Origin: a virus
Virus record (IMG/VR): IMGVR_UViG_3300027741_000022
Coordinates: 123,645 to 187,644 of that record
Direction: 5' to 3' (one strand)
Length of the DNA: 64,000 nt
This document shows positions 15,439-23,358 of this stretch, one piece after another. Made by a program: the position numbers and the translations under genes. Below the pieces are notes generated by a model. The model saw only the letters and a list, made by a program, of their open reading frames with translations, was not told the origin of the DNA and ran no database searches. The first letter of the stretch is position 1, and every line of letters starts with the position of its first letter.

Positions 15439-15714
15439 ATGAAGAAGATTGTTGTTGCTCTTGTTTTGATTGTTGCTTGTGGCTCGGCTGCCAATTGTGT
15501 TTATGCTGATGGTGCTACCAAGATTGATGATAATGAAATCAATAAGATTTTGAAGGCAAAGGAAATTGTGAGGGGAATGGTTAATTTCCCCGACACCCTT
15601 GTGTTTCATGAGTTTGCCACAAAGGTTAATGGTAATACTGTGACGCTTAAGTTTACTGCAAAGAACGCTTTCGGAGTACCTGAAACCCACGTTAAGGATA
15701 TTAAGGTTAATTGA
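15439..15714 (+). CDS. Exported small protein or lipoprotein
   Basis: 91 residues from ATG 15439; ATG 15436 is nearly as good (AAAGGAG just upstream). A signal peptide MKKIVVALVLIVACGSAANC is clear. I-V-A-C fits a lipobox (Cys14), and VYA-DG is a possible alternative signal peptidase I site. The mature part is a small alpha/beta domain (IVRGMVNFPDTLVFHEFATKV). Phage-encoded lipoproteins often act in superinfection exclusion; that is speculation here. A terminator follows. Confidence 0.7.
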   Translation: MKKIVVALVLIVACGSAANCVYADGATKIDDNEINKILKAKEIVRGMVNFPDTLVFHEFATKVNGNTVTLKFTAKNAFGVPETHVKDIKVN

Positions 15715-15721
15715 TCTATCG

Positions 15722-15763
15722 CCACCGCCTAGAGTAAAATCTAGCCGGTGGTTGTTTTACTAA
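15722..15763 (+). terminator. Rho-independent terminator
   Basis: CCACCG-C-CTAGA paired with TCTAG-C-CGGTGG, an 11 bp stem with one C/C mismatch and a GTAAAA loop, followed by TTGTTTTA. It ends the unit containing the exported protein. Confidence 0.75.
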
Positions 15764-15787
15764 TTACTAAAACTAAAAGGAAAGAAA

Positions 15788-15967
15788 ATGAAGCTTAAAA
15801 ATTTGGACAAGAATGATTTTACTCAGGTTGAGCAATACGCTGATGCGCAGGTTGCTGAAATGATTGCGGCTTGCACCAAGGGCGGCGAATTAGATACCGT
15901 TATGTTGATGGATCTTTTAAAGGATCATATCATACACAATATTAATCCTGACTTTTTCCCTGCTTGA
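15788..15967 (+). CDS. Small hypothetical protein
   Basis: 59 residues (MKLKNLDKNDFTQVEQYADAQVAEM...), AAGGAAAG 6-12 bases before ATG. Two predicted helices and a C-terminal HNINPDFFPA. Codons are richer in GCG/GGC than its neighbours. Unknown. Confidence 0.65.
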   Translation: MKLKNLDKNDFTQVEQYADAQVAEMIAACTKGGELDTVMLMDLLKDHIIHNINPDFFPA

Positions 15968-15979
15968 AAAGAATTACTA

Positions 15980-16168
15980 ATGAAATTTTTAGTCGAAATT
16001 ACAACAGATATTGATCTGGACGAGGAACAAATTATTGATTTTATGATCGGCTTGAATAGCGGCATGGAGGAAAAGATTTATCCTGGGTCAAATTGGGTAA
16101 GTCAAACTTTTAGTTGTGATCACGAAACTAGCGCTAAATTTGTTGGCATCATAAAAGGAGATAACTGA
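15980..16168 (+). CDS. Small hypothetical protein
   Basis: 62 residues: MKFLVEITTDIDLDEEQIIDFMIGLNSG... An acidic alpha/beta protein resembling other small phage proteins with a KFLVEI first strand. Its stop overlaps the next ATG by one base. Confidence 0.65.
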   Translation: MKFLVEITTDIDLDEEQIIDFMIGLNSGMEEKIYPGSNWVSQTFSCDHETSAKFVGIIKGDN

Positions 16169-16440
16169 TGGAAAAATTTACAAATCAACAACCAAAAAAG
16201 GGACAAATAATTTGCACCTGTGGTCATGAAGCTAAAAATTACCATTGGTACAAAAGCGAAGGAATTAAAATTCAAGTTCCTAAAGAAAATGACCTGACCT
16301 TGGTAAGTGTCGCCTACTGGATCGAACTATGTCCAAATTGCCACAAAAAGTACCGCTCAAATCCACATAAAGCAATAAAAACTCACTACTTTTGGCAAAA
16401 AGAAAAACCACATGTCACGACAGATGAACAAACCCAATAG
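16168..16440 (+). CDS. Small zinc-ribbon-like protein
   Basis: 90 residues. CTCGHEAKNYHWYK (residues 17-30) and CPNCHKKYRSNPHKA (about 55-69) supply two C-x-C/C-x2-C pairs plus His, fitting one zinc ribbon. ATG follows TAACTG directly with AAAGGAG upstream. Function unknown. Confidence 0.7.
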   Translation: MEKFTNQQPKKGQIICTCGHEAKNYHWYKSEGIKIQVPKENDLTLVSVAYWIELCPNCHKKYRSNPHKAIKTHYFWQKEKPHVTTDEQTQ

Positions 16441-16460
16441 ATTGCCTTAAGAAAGAAAAA

Positions 16461-16760
16461 ATGTACGGATTTTATTCTGCCGATGCAGAAGAAAGATATG
16501 GTTACGCAATTTATTCAAGCCAAGACGGTAGAGAATTAAAAGTTACATTTGCAACATCAGATCCTTCAATTGTAGATGAACATTATCATTTTGAAGATAA
16601 ATTATTTGTTGGACAGCTTGGTGATTTTATAAATTCATATCCCAAAAATCAAGGCAGAAAATGGGATGCTGTTTGGATGAAAAAAGGAAGAGAGCAGGAA
16701 GGAATCGTTGTTAATTTTATTCTTTGCAAAAAAAGCAGACTTAGAAGAGAAAGATTTTAA
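16461..16760 (+). CDS. Hypothetical protein
   Basis: 99 residues (MYGFYSADAEERYGYAIYSSQDGREL...). The C-terminus is basic (LCKKSRLRRERF). No family recognised. The stop is followed immediately by the next ATG. Confidence 0.65.
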   Translation: MYGFYSADAEERYGYAIYSSQDGRELKVTFATSDPSIVDEHYHFEDKLFVGQLGDFINSYPKNQGRKWDAVWMKKGREQEGIVVNFILCKKSRLRRERF

Positions 16761-17105
16761 ATGGAAAAGTGCTACAGTGTCACGATTGAACAGACTCTAA
16801 AGAGAACCTTGACTTTGCCAATTCCAAAGTCTGGACTGTCTCAAAAAGAAATCGAAGAAGTTTTGAGCAGAATGACATTCGGTAGTTATTTTGAACCTGA
16901 ATCTGGATATGAAACTTGTTACGGCGACATTCTCAAAACCGAATCTGAAAAATACGAAGTTAAGATTGAAGAAGATGAAAATGAGACTTATCAAATTGAA
17001 GATGGCTATGAAAATGATGAAGATGTAGATTTTTGTAACGAGTTTGAAGAAATAGTGTGCGAAGAAATTCTTCCAAAGCAACCAAATCAGTCCAGTGGAT
17101 TGTAA
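16761..17105 (+). CDS. Acidic hypothetical protein
   Basis: 114 residues; N-terminus is beta-like (CYSVTIEQTLKRTLTLPI) and the C-terminal half is strongly acidic (EEDENETYQIEDGYENDEDVDF). Acidic tails of this kind can mimic DNA, but nothing more specific is visible. Confidence 0.65.
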   Translation: MEKCYSVTIEQTLKRTLTLPIPKSGLSQKEIEEVLSRMTFGSYFEPESGYETCYGDILKTESEKYEVKIEEDENETYQIEDGYENDEDVDFCNEFEEIVCEEILPKQPNQSSGL

Positions 17106-17106
17106 A

Positions 17107-17406
17107 ATGAATAATAAACCTAAAAAGCTACTTAAAACATTCACCAACAAATCATTTTTTAAAGTTGCTATTACTCGCACTCAAATCCAAACCCAGTTTT
17201 TTCATGTAGAGGCTTCAAGTCGAACTGATTTGGAAAATACTCTTGAAGAACTTGATTTTAATCATATTGATGAACGATTTGATGAAGCTGAAGTTCAATC
17301 TATTGATTATGAGGTCGGAAATATCAATAAAATTGACAAGCCTGTCAGCAAGAGTTTTGCAGATGAAGATTTGCAGCTAATGCTGAATGACTGTGACAAT
17401 GTCTAA
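17107..17406 (+). CDS. Small protein with N-terminal KKLLKTF motif
   Basis: 99 residues from ATG 17107 (MNNKPKKLLKTFTNKSFFKVAI). The LLxSF-type motif is at residues 8-12. The following segment, FKVAITRTQIQTQFFHVEAS, resembles the body of the gene at 18274 (KYVVSVCRIAYGHNEIEVEA), suggesting the two are related small alpha/beta proteins. Confidence 0.7.
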   Translation: MNNKPKKLLKTFTNKSFFKVAITRTQIQTQFFHVEASSRTDLENTLEELDFNHIDERFDEAEVQSIDYEVGNINKIDKPVSKSFADEDLQLMLNDCDNV

Positions 17407-17435
17407 TGAAATCAGAAAAATGTGGAATATATTAA

Positions 17436-17777
17436 ATGACTACTAAAATTGATATTAGCTCGCTTGATGAAGCAACAAAGAACAAGATTGTTGATCTTAA
17501 AAAAAGATGCTCTGAGTTAGGTGTCGGAGAAGAGGTTGTTGTTAACCTGCCTATTACAATCACATATGGCTGGTATGAAGGACACAGTGGCGTTGTTCAC
17601 GAATGGGGTAATTATCCTAAGTCTGAAATTAATTGGGAAATAGTCAAACAACACGAAAAAGAAATTCAGCAGAAACTTGATGCTGAAGTCAAGAGTATTC
17701 TAGACTTTGCAAACAGTGTAGCCGATCAACTTGGCGTTGATCGAGATGAGTTTTGGAATCAGTATTTTTTGCCTTAA
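17436..17777 (+). CDS. Hypothetical protein
   Basis: 113 residues (MTTKIDISSLDEATKNKIVDLKKR...). Contains ITYGWYEGHSGVVHEWGNYPKSEINWE in the centre and a helical end DQLGVDRDEFWNQYFLP. Unrecognised. Confidence 0.65.
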   Translation: MTTKIDISSLDEATKNKIVDLKKRCSELGVGEEVVVNLPITITYGWYEGHSGVVHEWGNYPKSEINWEIVKQHEKEIQQKLDAEVKSILDFANSVADQLGVDRDEFWNQYFLP

Positions 17778-17793
17778 AAGAAAGGGGTATTAT

Positions 17794-18042
17794 ATGGGAT
17801 GGGTTAAAAAATTAAAGAGCGGATTGTCTTTGAGAAAGTCTGTAGATAACGATGACATCGAATCTACCATTAAGTCTCTTGTTTTGGTTTGGAAAGAAAT
17901 CGACACCAGCCTAGCAAAAGCAGAAGTTAAAAGACTTGAAAAGAAAATCGAGTCTGGATCATTTACTGAAAGCTATGTCAACAAGAAGTTAGCTCAGCTT
18001 TACAATTATTGTGATTCTATGGGCTACTGGATAGAAGTTTAA
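17794..18042 (+). CDS. Small helical protein
   Basis: 82 residues from ATG 17794, AAAGGGG 7-13 bases upstream. MGWVKKLKSGLSLRKSV then long charged helices (AEVKRLEKKIESGSFTESYVNKKLAQLYNYCD). The amphipathic N-terminus may associate with membrane; unproven. Confidence 0.65.
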   Translation: MGWVKKLKSGLSLRKSVDNDDIESTIKSLVLVWKEIDTSLAKAEVKRLEKKIESGSFTESYVNKKLAQLYNYCDSMGYWIEV

Positions 18043-18051
18043 GGAGCAAAA

Positions 18052-18270
18052 ATGAAGACAATTTCGATGATCCCCAGAGGCATTGCTTTTAAAAACGAAA
18101 AGTGTGTTGCGGTAGGATGCTGCACTGATTTGTATAGGGGAAAACCAAACGTCAAAACGATGGTTATTGATTTTCCAACTGACCATTATGATTTTTTTGG
18201 ACCAATTAATCCTCATGGTTTGACGTTAGCTGAAATCAATCAGAAAATTGCCGAATATATTGAAAAGTAA
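18052..18270 (+). CDS. Small hypothetical protein
   Basis: 72 residues with an AAGGAG 6-11 bases before ATG. MKTISMIPRGIAFKNEKCVAVGCCTDLYRGKP..., containing C-V-A-V-G-C-C. Likely alpha/beta; not recognised. Confidence 0.65.
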   Translation: MKTISMIPRGIAFKNEKCVAVGCCTDLYRGKPNVKTMVIDFPTDHYDFFGPINPHGLTLAEINQKIAEYIEK

Positions 18271-18273
18271 CAA

Positions 18274-18495
18274 ATGGCTACCAAAAACAAAAAGTTGCTT
18301 GAAACATTCGCCACTAAAACCAAATATGTTGTTAGCGTGTGTCGGATTGCTTATGGACACAATGAAATTGAGGTAGAAGCTGATAGCCCTGAACAGGCAG
18401 AAGAAAAAGCATTAGACAAGGCAGGAGACTATCTCTACAATGAACATACAAGCGAGTATGAAGTGACTGGCGTTACGCGGAATGATGAAGATTAA
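18274..18495 (+). CDS. Small protein with N-terminal KNKKLLETF motif
   Basis: 73 residues (MATKNKKLLETFATKTKYVVSVCR...). The first 12 residues are almost identical to those of the next two genes, while the body (EIEVEADSPEQAEEKALDKAGDY) is unrelated to them. That body resembles small beta-alpha domains of the type V-x-V-x-A-x-s-x-E-x-A. Confidence 0.7.
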   Translation: MATKNKKLLETFATKTKYVVSVCRIAYGHNEIEVEADSPEQAEEKALDKAGDYLYNEHTSEYEVTGVTRNDED

Positions 18496-18521
18496 CCGCC
18501 CTGTAATTTGAAGGGAAGTAA

Positions 18522-18851
18522 ATGAATACTAAAAACAAAAAGTTGCTTGAAACATTCGATAGCAATTGTCGTATCATCAATGATGCAGAAGATTTTAACA
18601 ATGTGTTTGTTAATTTTGACTGGATGGTTAATGCCACGCTTAGAACAATTATTTGTGGTATTATTGAAAAAGGTGGATATGCTTTAGTGAAATCTTCTAT
18701 CAATCCCGAAGAATCACTGTGGGATGGATTACTCACAATTCATTTTGCAACTCCTGCTTCTGCCCAAAAAATAGTCAACTTGATTAAAGCTGCAGGGGCG
18801 GATGATTTTGGAATGGAAGATGATAAAACTTTATGTCTTTGGTGGGACTGA
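18522..18851 (+). CDS. KNKKLLETFD protein, tandem copy 1
   Basis: 109 residues (MNTKNKKLLETFDSNCRIINDAEDFNN...). About three quarters identical to the next protein. GGAAGTAA directly before ATG. The C-terminus is FGMEDDKTLCLWWD. The shared 20-residue N-terminus extends to the gene at 18274. Function unknown. Confidence 0.75.
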   Translation: MNTKNKKLLETFDSNCRIINDAEDFNNVFVNFDWMVNATLRTIICGIIEKGGYALVKSSINPEESLWDGLLTIHFATPASAQKIVNLIKAAGADDFGMEDDKTLCLWWD

Positions 18852-18861
18852 AAGGAAGTAA

Positions 18862-19203
18862 ATGAATACTAAAACTAAAAAGTTGCTTGAAACATTCGAT
18901 AGCAATTATCGTATCATTAACGACACAGAAGATTTTAACAATGTGTTTGTTTGTTTTGACTGGATAGTTAATGCCACGCTTAGAACAATTATTTGTGATA
19001 TTATTGAAAAAGGTGGATATACTTTAGTGAACTCTTCTACCGATCCCGAAGAATCACTATGGGATAAATCACTCACAATTCATTATGCAACCCCTCCTTC
19101 TGCCCAAGAAACAGTCAAGTTGATTAAAGCCGCAGGTGGCGGGATGCTAGCCGTCGATTTTGGAATGGAAGATGATAAAACTTTGTATCTTTGGTGGGAC
19201 TGA
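18862..19203 (+). CDS. KTKKLLETFD protein, tandem copy 2
   Basis: 113 residues, a duplicate of the gene at 18522 with a four-residue insert (GGMLAV region) before VDFGMEDDKTLYLWWD. The DNA including the GAAAGGAAGTAA ribosome site is duplicated, so the unit is about 340 bp. Confidence 0.75.
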   Translation: MNTKTKKLLETFDSNYRIINDTEDFNNVFVCFDWIVNATLRTIICDIIEKGGYTLVNSSTDPEESLWDKSLTIHYATPPSAQETVKLIKAAGGGMLAVDFGMEDDKTLYLWWD

Positions 19204-19217
19204 AAGAGAGTAAAATT

Positions 19218-19433
19218 ATGTCAGACGAATTGACCAACGAAGATTATATTACTATGGAGCAAATATACCTGGAGTATTGTGCATTTCAAACGTCTAGGGG
19301 CGAGCCATTTAAAACAAGAGTTGAATTTGGAAATTCAATTATGGAAATGGGTGATCTCAGTGGAAACAGCACAGTGTTCATTAAAGGTTTGATTCGTGAT
19401 TACAAAATGAAGAAAAACTGCGAGCTTAACTAA
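19218..19433 (+). CDS. Small hypothetical protein
   Basis: 71 residues from ATG 19218 (MSDELTNEDYITMEQIYLEYCAFQTSRGEPFKTRVEF, quoted in part). The RGEPFKTRVEFGNSIMEMGDLSG region suggests an amphipathic helix-turn-helix layout, but there is no convincing DNA-binding match. Confidence 0.6.
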   Translation: MSDELTNEDYITMEQIYLEYCAFQTSRGEPFKTRVEFGNSIMEMGDLSGNSTVFIKGLIRDYKMKKNCELN

Positions 19434-19434
19434 C

Positions 19435-20391
19435 ATGGAAATTTTTGATATTGCCGCCAACGGTATGCTAGAACGTATTTTCGACAACACTGCCAGCAAG
19501 ATTATTTGCAATCAATGGGATATTGCTGATCCAAATGATTCTTGCAGCAATGATATAAAAGCACAAAATGAAATTGCAGATCGCATCAATCCGCTTATTA
19601 AAAAGGATTGGTATGATCTGCTAGAAAAGTATGATATCCAATGTGTTCCTATTAAAATCTTCAAGAGGATCTTCTATAAAGACAAGCATTTCATGTTGGA
19701 TTCATTTGCCAGCAAATTGTCGTGCGAAGAACTTTCCTTGGATGAAATTTATAACCAACATTTGAAGTACGATGATAAGGTTGCTGTGTTGAGTGAAGAT
19801 GCGGCAGGAATTCAAGATTGGGATTATAACAAGCCTGGAGGCTACCCAGTGTTTTTACTGAGTCAAGAAACTTTTGCAAAAATTGCTAAGGGTTATGATG
19901 TTTTGGAGAAAGAAGATCCAGACATTAGCGATAGATCAGTAACCATTTCTAAAGCAATTGAGGCGGCTGGCGATTATTCTTATGAAGTGGTAAAGACTGA
20001 TATCAAGTATGAAGATTTGCCTGTTTTACGTCAAATTATAATCGATAAGATCGAAACAGCAATTACCAAGACTGATAAGTATTATTTTTATAGCACAAAC
20101 GAACATGAAAGAATGGTTTCGTTTTTGCAAGATCATAATATTGAGCTGATTTATGAAATTGCACTAACCAAAAATTTCAATACGGATGAATGGATGCTTA
20201 AAGATGAACATATTGAACAATATTGTTTCTTCAAGAATCTTCATCTTTTGAATTTGGAAAGAAATTCCAGGGATGTGATTGTACGTCCACCTGCTGGTTC
20301 TCTGTGTTTTAATTACAAACAAGGAATGTATTTTATTGTTCCCAAGGATTTAGCAGCAGCTTGGTTGAAGGAAAGTTTGGTTAACGCTTAA
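19435..20391 (+). CDS. Hypothetical protein with HFMLDSF motif
   Basis: 318 residues, the longest gene of the left region. HFMLDSFASKLS near residue 85 is an internal version of the LLxSF motif. Later parts include EDPDISDRSVTISKAIEAAGDYS and RPPAGSLCFNYKQGMYFIVPKDLAAAWL. I cannot place it in a family. Confidence 0.75.
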   Translation: MEIFDIAANGMLERIFDNTASKIICNQWDIADPNDSCSNDIKAQNEIADRINPLIKKDWYDLLEKYDIQCVPIKIFKRIFYKDKHFMLDSFASKLSCEELSLDEIYNQHLKYDDKVAVLSEDAAGIQDWDYNKPGGYPVFLLSQETFAKIAKGYDVLEKEDPDISDRSVTISKAIEAAGDYSYEVVKTDIKYEDLPVLRQIIIDKIETAITKTDKYYFYSTNEHERMVSFLQDHNIELIYEIALTKNFNTDEWMLKDEHIEQYCFFKNLHLLNLERNSRDVIVRPPAGSLCFNYKQGMYFIVPKDLAAAWLKESLVNA

Positions 20392-20401
20392 AAGGAAACA
20401 T

Positions 20402-20743
20402 ATGAAGAAATATATAATCGTTTGTCAAACTACCGGGGTTTACAATCTAGATACAGACAAAGATACGTTTCAACATTTGTCTGAATGGGGAGAAAAAGAA
20501 AATTGGAGTAGTGTGGATCAGACTGAATGCAACCACAGATATGCTGTTGAGGGTTATTTAGAAGATCTTGTCCGTGGGCAAGAATCTTGTAAGATTTTTT
20601 ACTTTGACTCTGAAAATGAAGCAAAAAACGCAATGAATATCATTAAGGGGAAATCACCCATGCTGATATCGACAAAATTTAATTTTAACGTTGTGGAAAT
20701 TAATCTTAGATTGCAAGCTCATCACTACACAGTTTTTCTCTGA
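20402..20743 (+). CDS. Hypothetical protein
   Basis: 113 residues with AAAAGGAAA before ATG. MKKYIIVCQTTGVYNLDTDKDTFQHL..., mixed alpha/beta, ending NVVEINLRLQAHHYTVFL. Ends 15 bases before the next GGTACGCT element. Confidence 0.65.
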   Translation: MKKYIIVCQTTGVYNLDTDKDTFQHLSEWGEKENWSSVDQTECNHRYAVEGYLEDLVRGQESCKIFYFDSENEAKNAMNIIKGKSPMLISTKFNFNVVEINLRLQAHHYTVFL

Positions 20744-20758
20744 AAACTGACAACAAGA

Positions 20759-20777
20759 AGTTTCCTCCCGGTACGCT
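20759..20777 (+). promoter_or_regulatory. GGTACGCT element, class A (copy 4)
   Basis: AGTTTCCTCCCGGTACGCT. Together with about 11 bases upstream and 4 downstream it is identical to the copy at 21718, pointing to recent duplication of this element between genes. Confidence 0.75.
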
Positions 20778-20825
20778 CTGATTTCAGTAATTAAAGGCAG
20801 GTGGGAAGAAGCAGAACCCTACATA

Positions 20826-20984
20826 ATGAATTCCCCGAGACTTATTCTTCCTTATGCCAAAGAGGTCATTAAAGGTCGCTGGTATGAGGCAGAAAGGTGT
20901 TTGGCAGATTACAGTGATCTTTCAAAACAATATGTCAAGGAAATGATCAAACTTCAAATCCCGATTCTTTCTTTCGTGGAATGA
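20826..20984 (+). CDS. VIKGRW-repeat protein, possibly truncated
   Basis: 52 residues from ATG 20826: PYAKEVIKGRWYEAERCLADY. The frame is also open upstream to the CTG at 20778 and reads LISVIKGRWEEAEPYIM, an additional copy of the same repeat unit. Proteins made of repeated VIKGRWxEAExxI units are familiar in phages and bacteria; function unknown. The gene either starts at a non-ATG codon or lost its 5' end when the promoter element arrived. Confidence 0.6.
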   Translation: MNSPRLILPYAKEVIKGRWYEAERCLADYSDLSKQYVKEMIKLQIPILSFVE

Positions 20985-21589
20985 AAATGAAACTTAAATT
21001 AGATCTTGAACTAGACGATAAACTTTATCTTCGTAGTCACTTGGTTAGAAATGTTCTTCCCTACTTTAAGGAAGAAATCAAAAGAACTCAAGAACTTGAT
21101 AATTATTTTTGTACTAGCCCAGCACTTGCTTTTAAGTATCTAAAAGTGTTTCTTGAAAAAGGAGATAAGGCATCTCCTGAGATCGAAAAGGTTCTAAGCA
21201 AAAATACCCATTATCTTTTTGTTTATCTAAAGCACACTGGGAACCATAAAGTTCAAGACCCAAAACTACAGAAAAGATTTGAGAAAAAAGTCTACAGTGA
21301 TCCATACCTTTCATACTGGTACGCTTATTATGTTCTAAAATCTAGACTGCCAGAAGAACATGAAGTTGTTTTCCTCAAAAACTACGACTTTGCGTATCGC
21401 TATGCTTGCGAAGTCATTGGGGATAAATTCCCAGATAATATTCACAAAATGCTCGTTCTTTCAAGTTTTGAAGAAAAAGAAGATAAGCATGGACTTAAAA
21501 GCTATATCGAGTGCTGTGAGAAAAAAGAATTCAAATATATCTTTAAAAATTCGACGCCCCCCCCTGGCCCTATCACAAAAAATTGGTAG
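20981..21589 (+). CDS. Repeat-type hypothetical protein
   Basis: 202 residues, ATGA overlap with the preceding gene. SDPYLSYWYAYYVLKSRLPEEHEV and NYDFAYRYACEVIGDKFPD (about residues 107-150) are degenerate versions of the DPxxAYxYAxxVIKGRxPExE repeat, so it belongs with the preceding short gene. VLSSFEEKED is an LLxSF-like motif. The end, STPPPGPITKNW, is encoded across a run of eight C at 21557-21564 and may be a frameshifted terminus. Confidence 0.7.
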   Translation: MKMKLKLDLELDDKLYLRSHLVRNVLPYFKEEIKRTQELDNYFCTSPALAFKYLKVFLEKGDKASPEIEKVLSKNTHYLFVYLKHTGNHKVQDPKLQKRFEKKVYSDPYLSYWYAYYVLKSRLPEEHEVVFLKNYDFAYRYACEVIGDKFPDNIHKMLVLSSFEEKEDKHGLKSYIECCEKKEFKYIFKNSTPPPGPITKNW

Positions 21590-21717
21590 GACAGAAATCC
21601 ATTCTAATTCAACAAAGAAAACTTAGGCTTTTCGTCCTTGTAGCTTTCAAAATCATGTTTGTCGGTATAAGCGTTAGTTGTTATCACACTCATGGCGACT
21701 AGCTTATTACAACAAGA

Positions 21718-21736
21718 AGTTTCCTCCCGGTACGCT
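21718..21736 (+). promoter_or_regulatory. GGTACGCT element, class A (copy 5)
   Basis: AGTTTCCTCCCGGTACGCT, 52 bases before ATG 21788. The 130 bases between the previous stop (21589) and this element hold no gene that I can support. Confidence 0.75.
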
Positions 21737-21787
21737 CTGATGGTAGCGGGACAAACATACGGTTGGTCATTATAACTTGGGGGACTG

Positions 21788-22054
21788 ATGCAAACTAAAA
21801 ATGTTCACACAAAAATGACCATGACTAAGATTTATACGGATAAGCCTGAATATAGGTATTTTTTAACTGTTGAACACGACGAGCTTAGTAATCTTTTCCA
21901 TATCACCTATCATGGTGATAGTGAAGAACTTGTTGCCGGTAAGTATAGAACATCAAAACAGCAGATCATAACTGTTAGTGTAGAAGAAGGCGTTCTTCTA
22001 GCCAACGCTATTTTGAAATTCAGGAAAGACAAAAATGACTATCAGCAAGGATAA
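21788..22054 (+). CDS. Small hypothetical protein
   Basis: 88 residues (MQTKNVHTKMTMTKIYTDKPEYRYF...); a later Met at residue 10 or 12 could be used. GGGGGA 4-9 bases before the ATG. Contains HDELSNLFHITYHGDSEELVAGKYRT, a beta-meander-like stretch. Overlaps the next gene by 20 bases. Confidence 0.65.
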   Translation: MQTKNVHTKMTMTKIYTDKPEYRYFLTVEHDELSNLFHITYHGDSEELVAGKYRTSKQQIITVSVEEGVLLANAILKFRKDKNDYQQG

Positions 22055-22487
22055 GCTGTTGATTGCTCTTGAAAAAGATATTGATCTTATCAAGAAGCAA
22101 CAGTCTTTAACCAAAGAGTATATCAAAGCAGGTTGCGGACAATTTCTTAATGTAGGAAATGACGCATACTGTGGCAATCATGAAGAAGTTGTAAATCTTT
22201 TTAATGATATGCTCAAGTGGGCAAATAAACTATCTGTAAAGTTAAACGCTTTAAAGGTAGAACCAAAACATGTAGTTGATGTAGAAATTGACTGCATAAA
22301 AAAGAAAATTAAATATAATCCGCCAAAAACAAGTGGATACATTGATTTTATTTACGATTTCTTTCAGTCTACATTTGATAGTAGTGAATCGCTCGTTTTT
22401 CTTAACGAAATTAATGTAAATCCGATGGATAGCGACCATCACACACTTTTCCCTAATCTTGCAAAAGTAATGAAGGATCAAAAATGA
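22035..22487 (+). CDS. Hypothetical helical protein
   Basis: 150 residues (MTISKDKLLIALEKDIDLIKKQQSL...). Mostly Lys/Leu/Asn helical. No motif identified. Overlaps the next ATG by four bases. Confidence 0.65.
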   Translation: MTISKDKLLIALEKDIDLIKKQQSLTKEYIKAGCGQFLNVGNDAYCGNHEEVVNLFNDMLKWANKLSVKLNALKVEPKHVVDVEIDCIKKKIKYNPPKTSGYIDFIYDFFQSTFDSSESLVFLNEINVNPMDSDHHTLFPNLAKVMKDQK

Positions 22488-23140
22488 ACCGAGTTATCAA
22501 GAATCTGCCAAAGCAATCCAAAGAGTCTCAGTCTTTTTTCAAGATGTGGGATAAAAATTGGAAGAAGCTAATCGACAATCCATATTACCGTCTTGTTGAT
22601 AATCTTGATATTGATTTATCAGAATTATTTGTAGTTTTGGATAATTATGTTTGCTACTTTTATCAAGAATCTGACGGTGAGCATCGTAGAAATGAATGGA
22701 CAAGTATCGAAGAAGCTGTTTCAAAACACTACCGGGGAGATCAGTTGAAGTTGGTGTTGTTCGCTTACAAGGGATATGCAGATTATATCAACTCGTATCT
22801 TGACAAGCACAATATTCAGCTAATCAATACTGAACGAGATGAATGGAAGACAATGCGATTTATAAGTCACTTTTTGAGCGACTTCAAAAGTGACAAGGTA
22901 GTGTTTTGGCATGAGAGAAGCGATAACGAAAGCGGCGAATTTGTTCAGTGCGATTTGTCTTTCGTTAAGAAGTGTTTAAAGCACGGAAAGATGCCTGAGC
23001 TGCCTAAAGTCAAAATTCCAAATGAATGGAAAAAGATTGTAAAGGCTTGTAAAATTGAAGAGGACGCTAAAAGCGAAAGCGTTATGAGCGAGGCGAATAA
23101 AATTCTTGAAAGCTTAAATAAGGAACATAATAATGCCTAG
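22484..23140 (+). CDS. Hypothetical protein with EANKILESL tail
   Basis: 218 residues. The C-terminus SVMSEANKILESLNKEHNNA resembles the ends of three helix-turn-helix proteins (31232, 33442, 34745), whose last residues are EANDILKEL, EANAILDEL and EANKIVETL. The rest is an unrecognised alpha/beta protein rich in Trp and Lys. The tail may be an interaction tag. Confidence 0.7.
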   Translation: MNRVIKNLPKQSKESQSFFKMWDKNWKKLIDNPYYRLVDNLDIDLSELFVVLDNYVCYFYQESDGEHRRNEWTSIEEAVSKHYRGDQLKLVLFAYKGYADYINSYLDKHNIQLINTERDEWKTMRFISHFLSDFKSDKVVFWHERSDNESGEFVQCDLSFVKKCLKHGKMPELPKVKIPNEWKKIVKACKIEEDAKSESVMSEANKILESLNKEHNNA

Positions 23141-23357
23141 AGTGTATGATAGTGCCAATGAGCCTATTGATTATTGTCGTTATTGCTTCCACTGGATTGA
23201 AAGGGTAGCTGAAGAACTTCATAAATTTCCTGTTTTGTCCACCGCTAATGATGGACGAGGCTGCTGTTTTAGCGTTGGTTGTGAACACCCTCCTTATGAT
23301 GAGTGGGATTATAAGTGTGCAAAATGCGGTGATGCTCTAGGCGAAAGCGATTACTAA
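23133..23357 (+). CDS. Small zinc-binding protein
   Basis: 74 residues. CRYCFHWIERV, GRGCCFSVGCEH and CAKCGDALGESDY give C-x2-C near both ends and more Cys/His in the middle, enough for two zinc sites. Start overlaps the previous stop by eight bases. Function unknown. Confidence 0.7.
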   Translation: MPRVYDSANEPIDYCRYCFHWIERVAEELHKFPVLSTANDGRGCCFSVGCEHPPYDEWDYKCAKCGDALGESDY

Positions 23358-23358
23358 A

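Noticed and set aside
21315-21326. TGGTACGCT inside the gene at 20981
   Set aside because: Only the last nine bases match and they encode WYA in a repeat motif; chance is sufficient.
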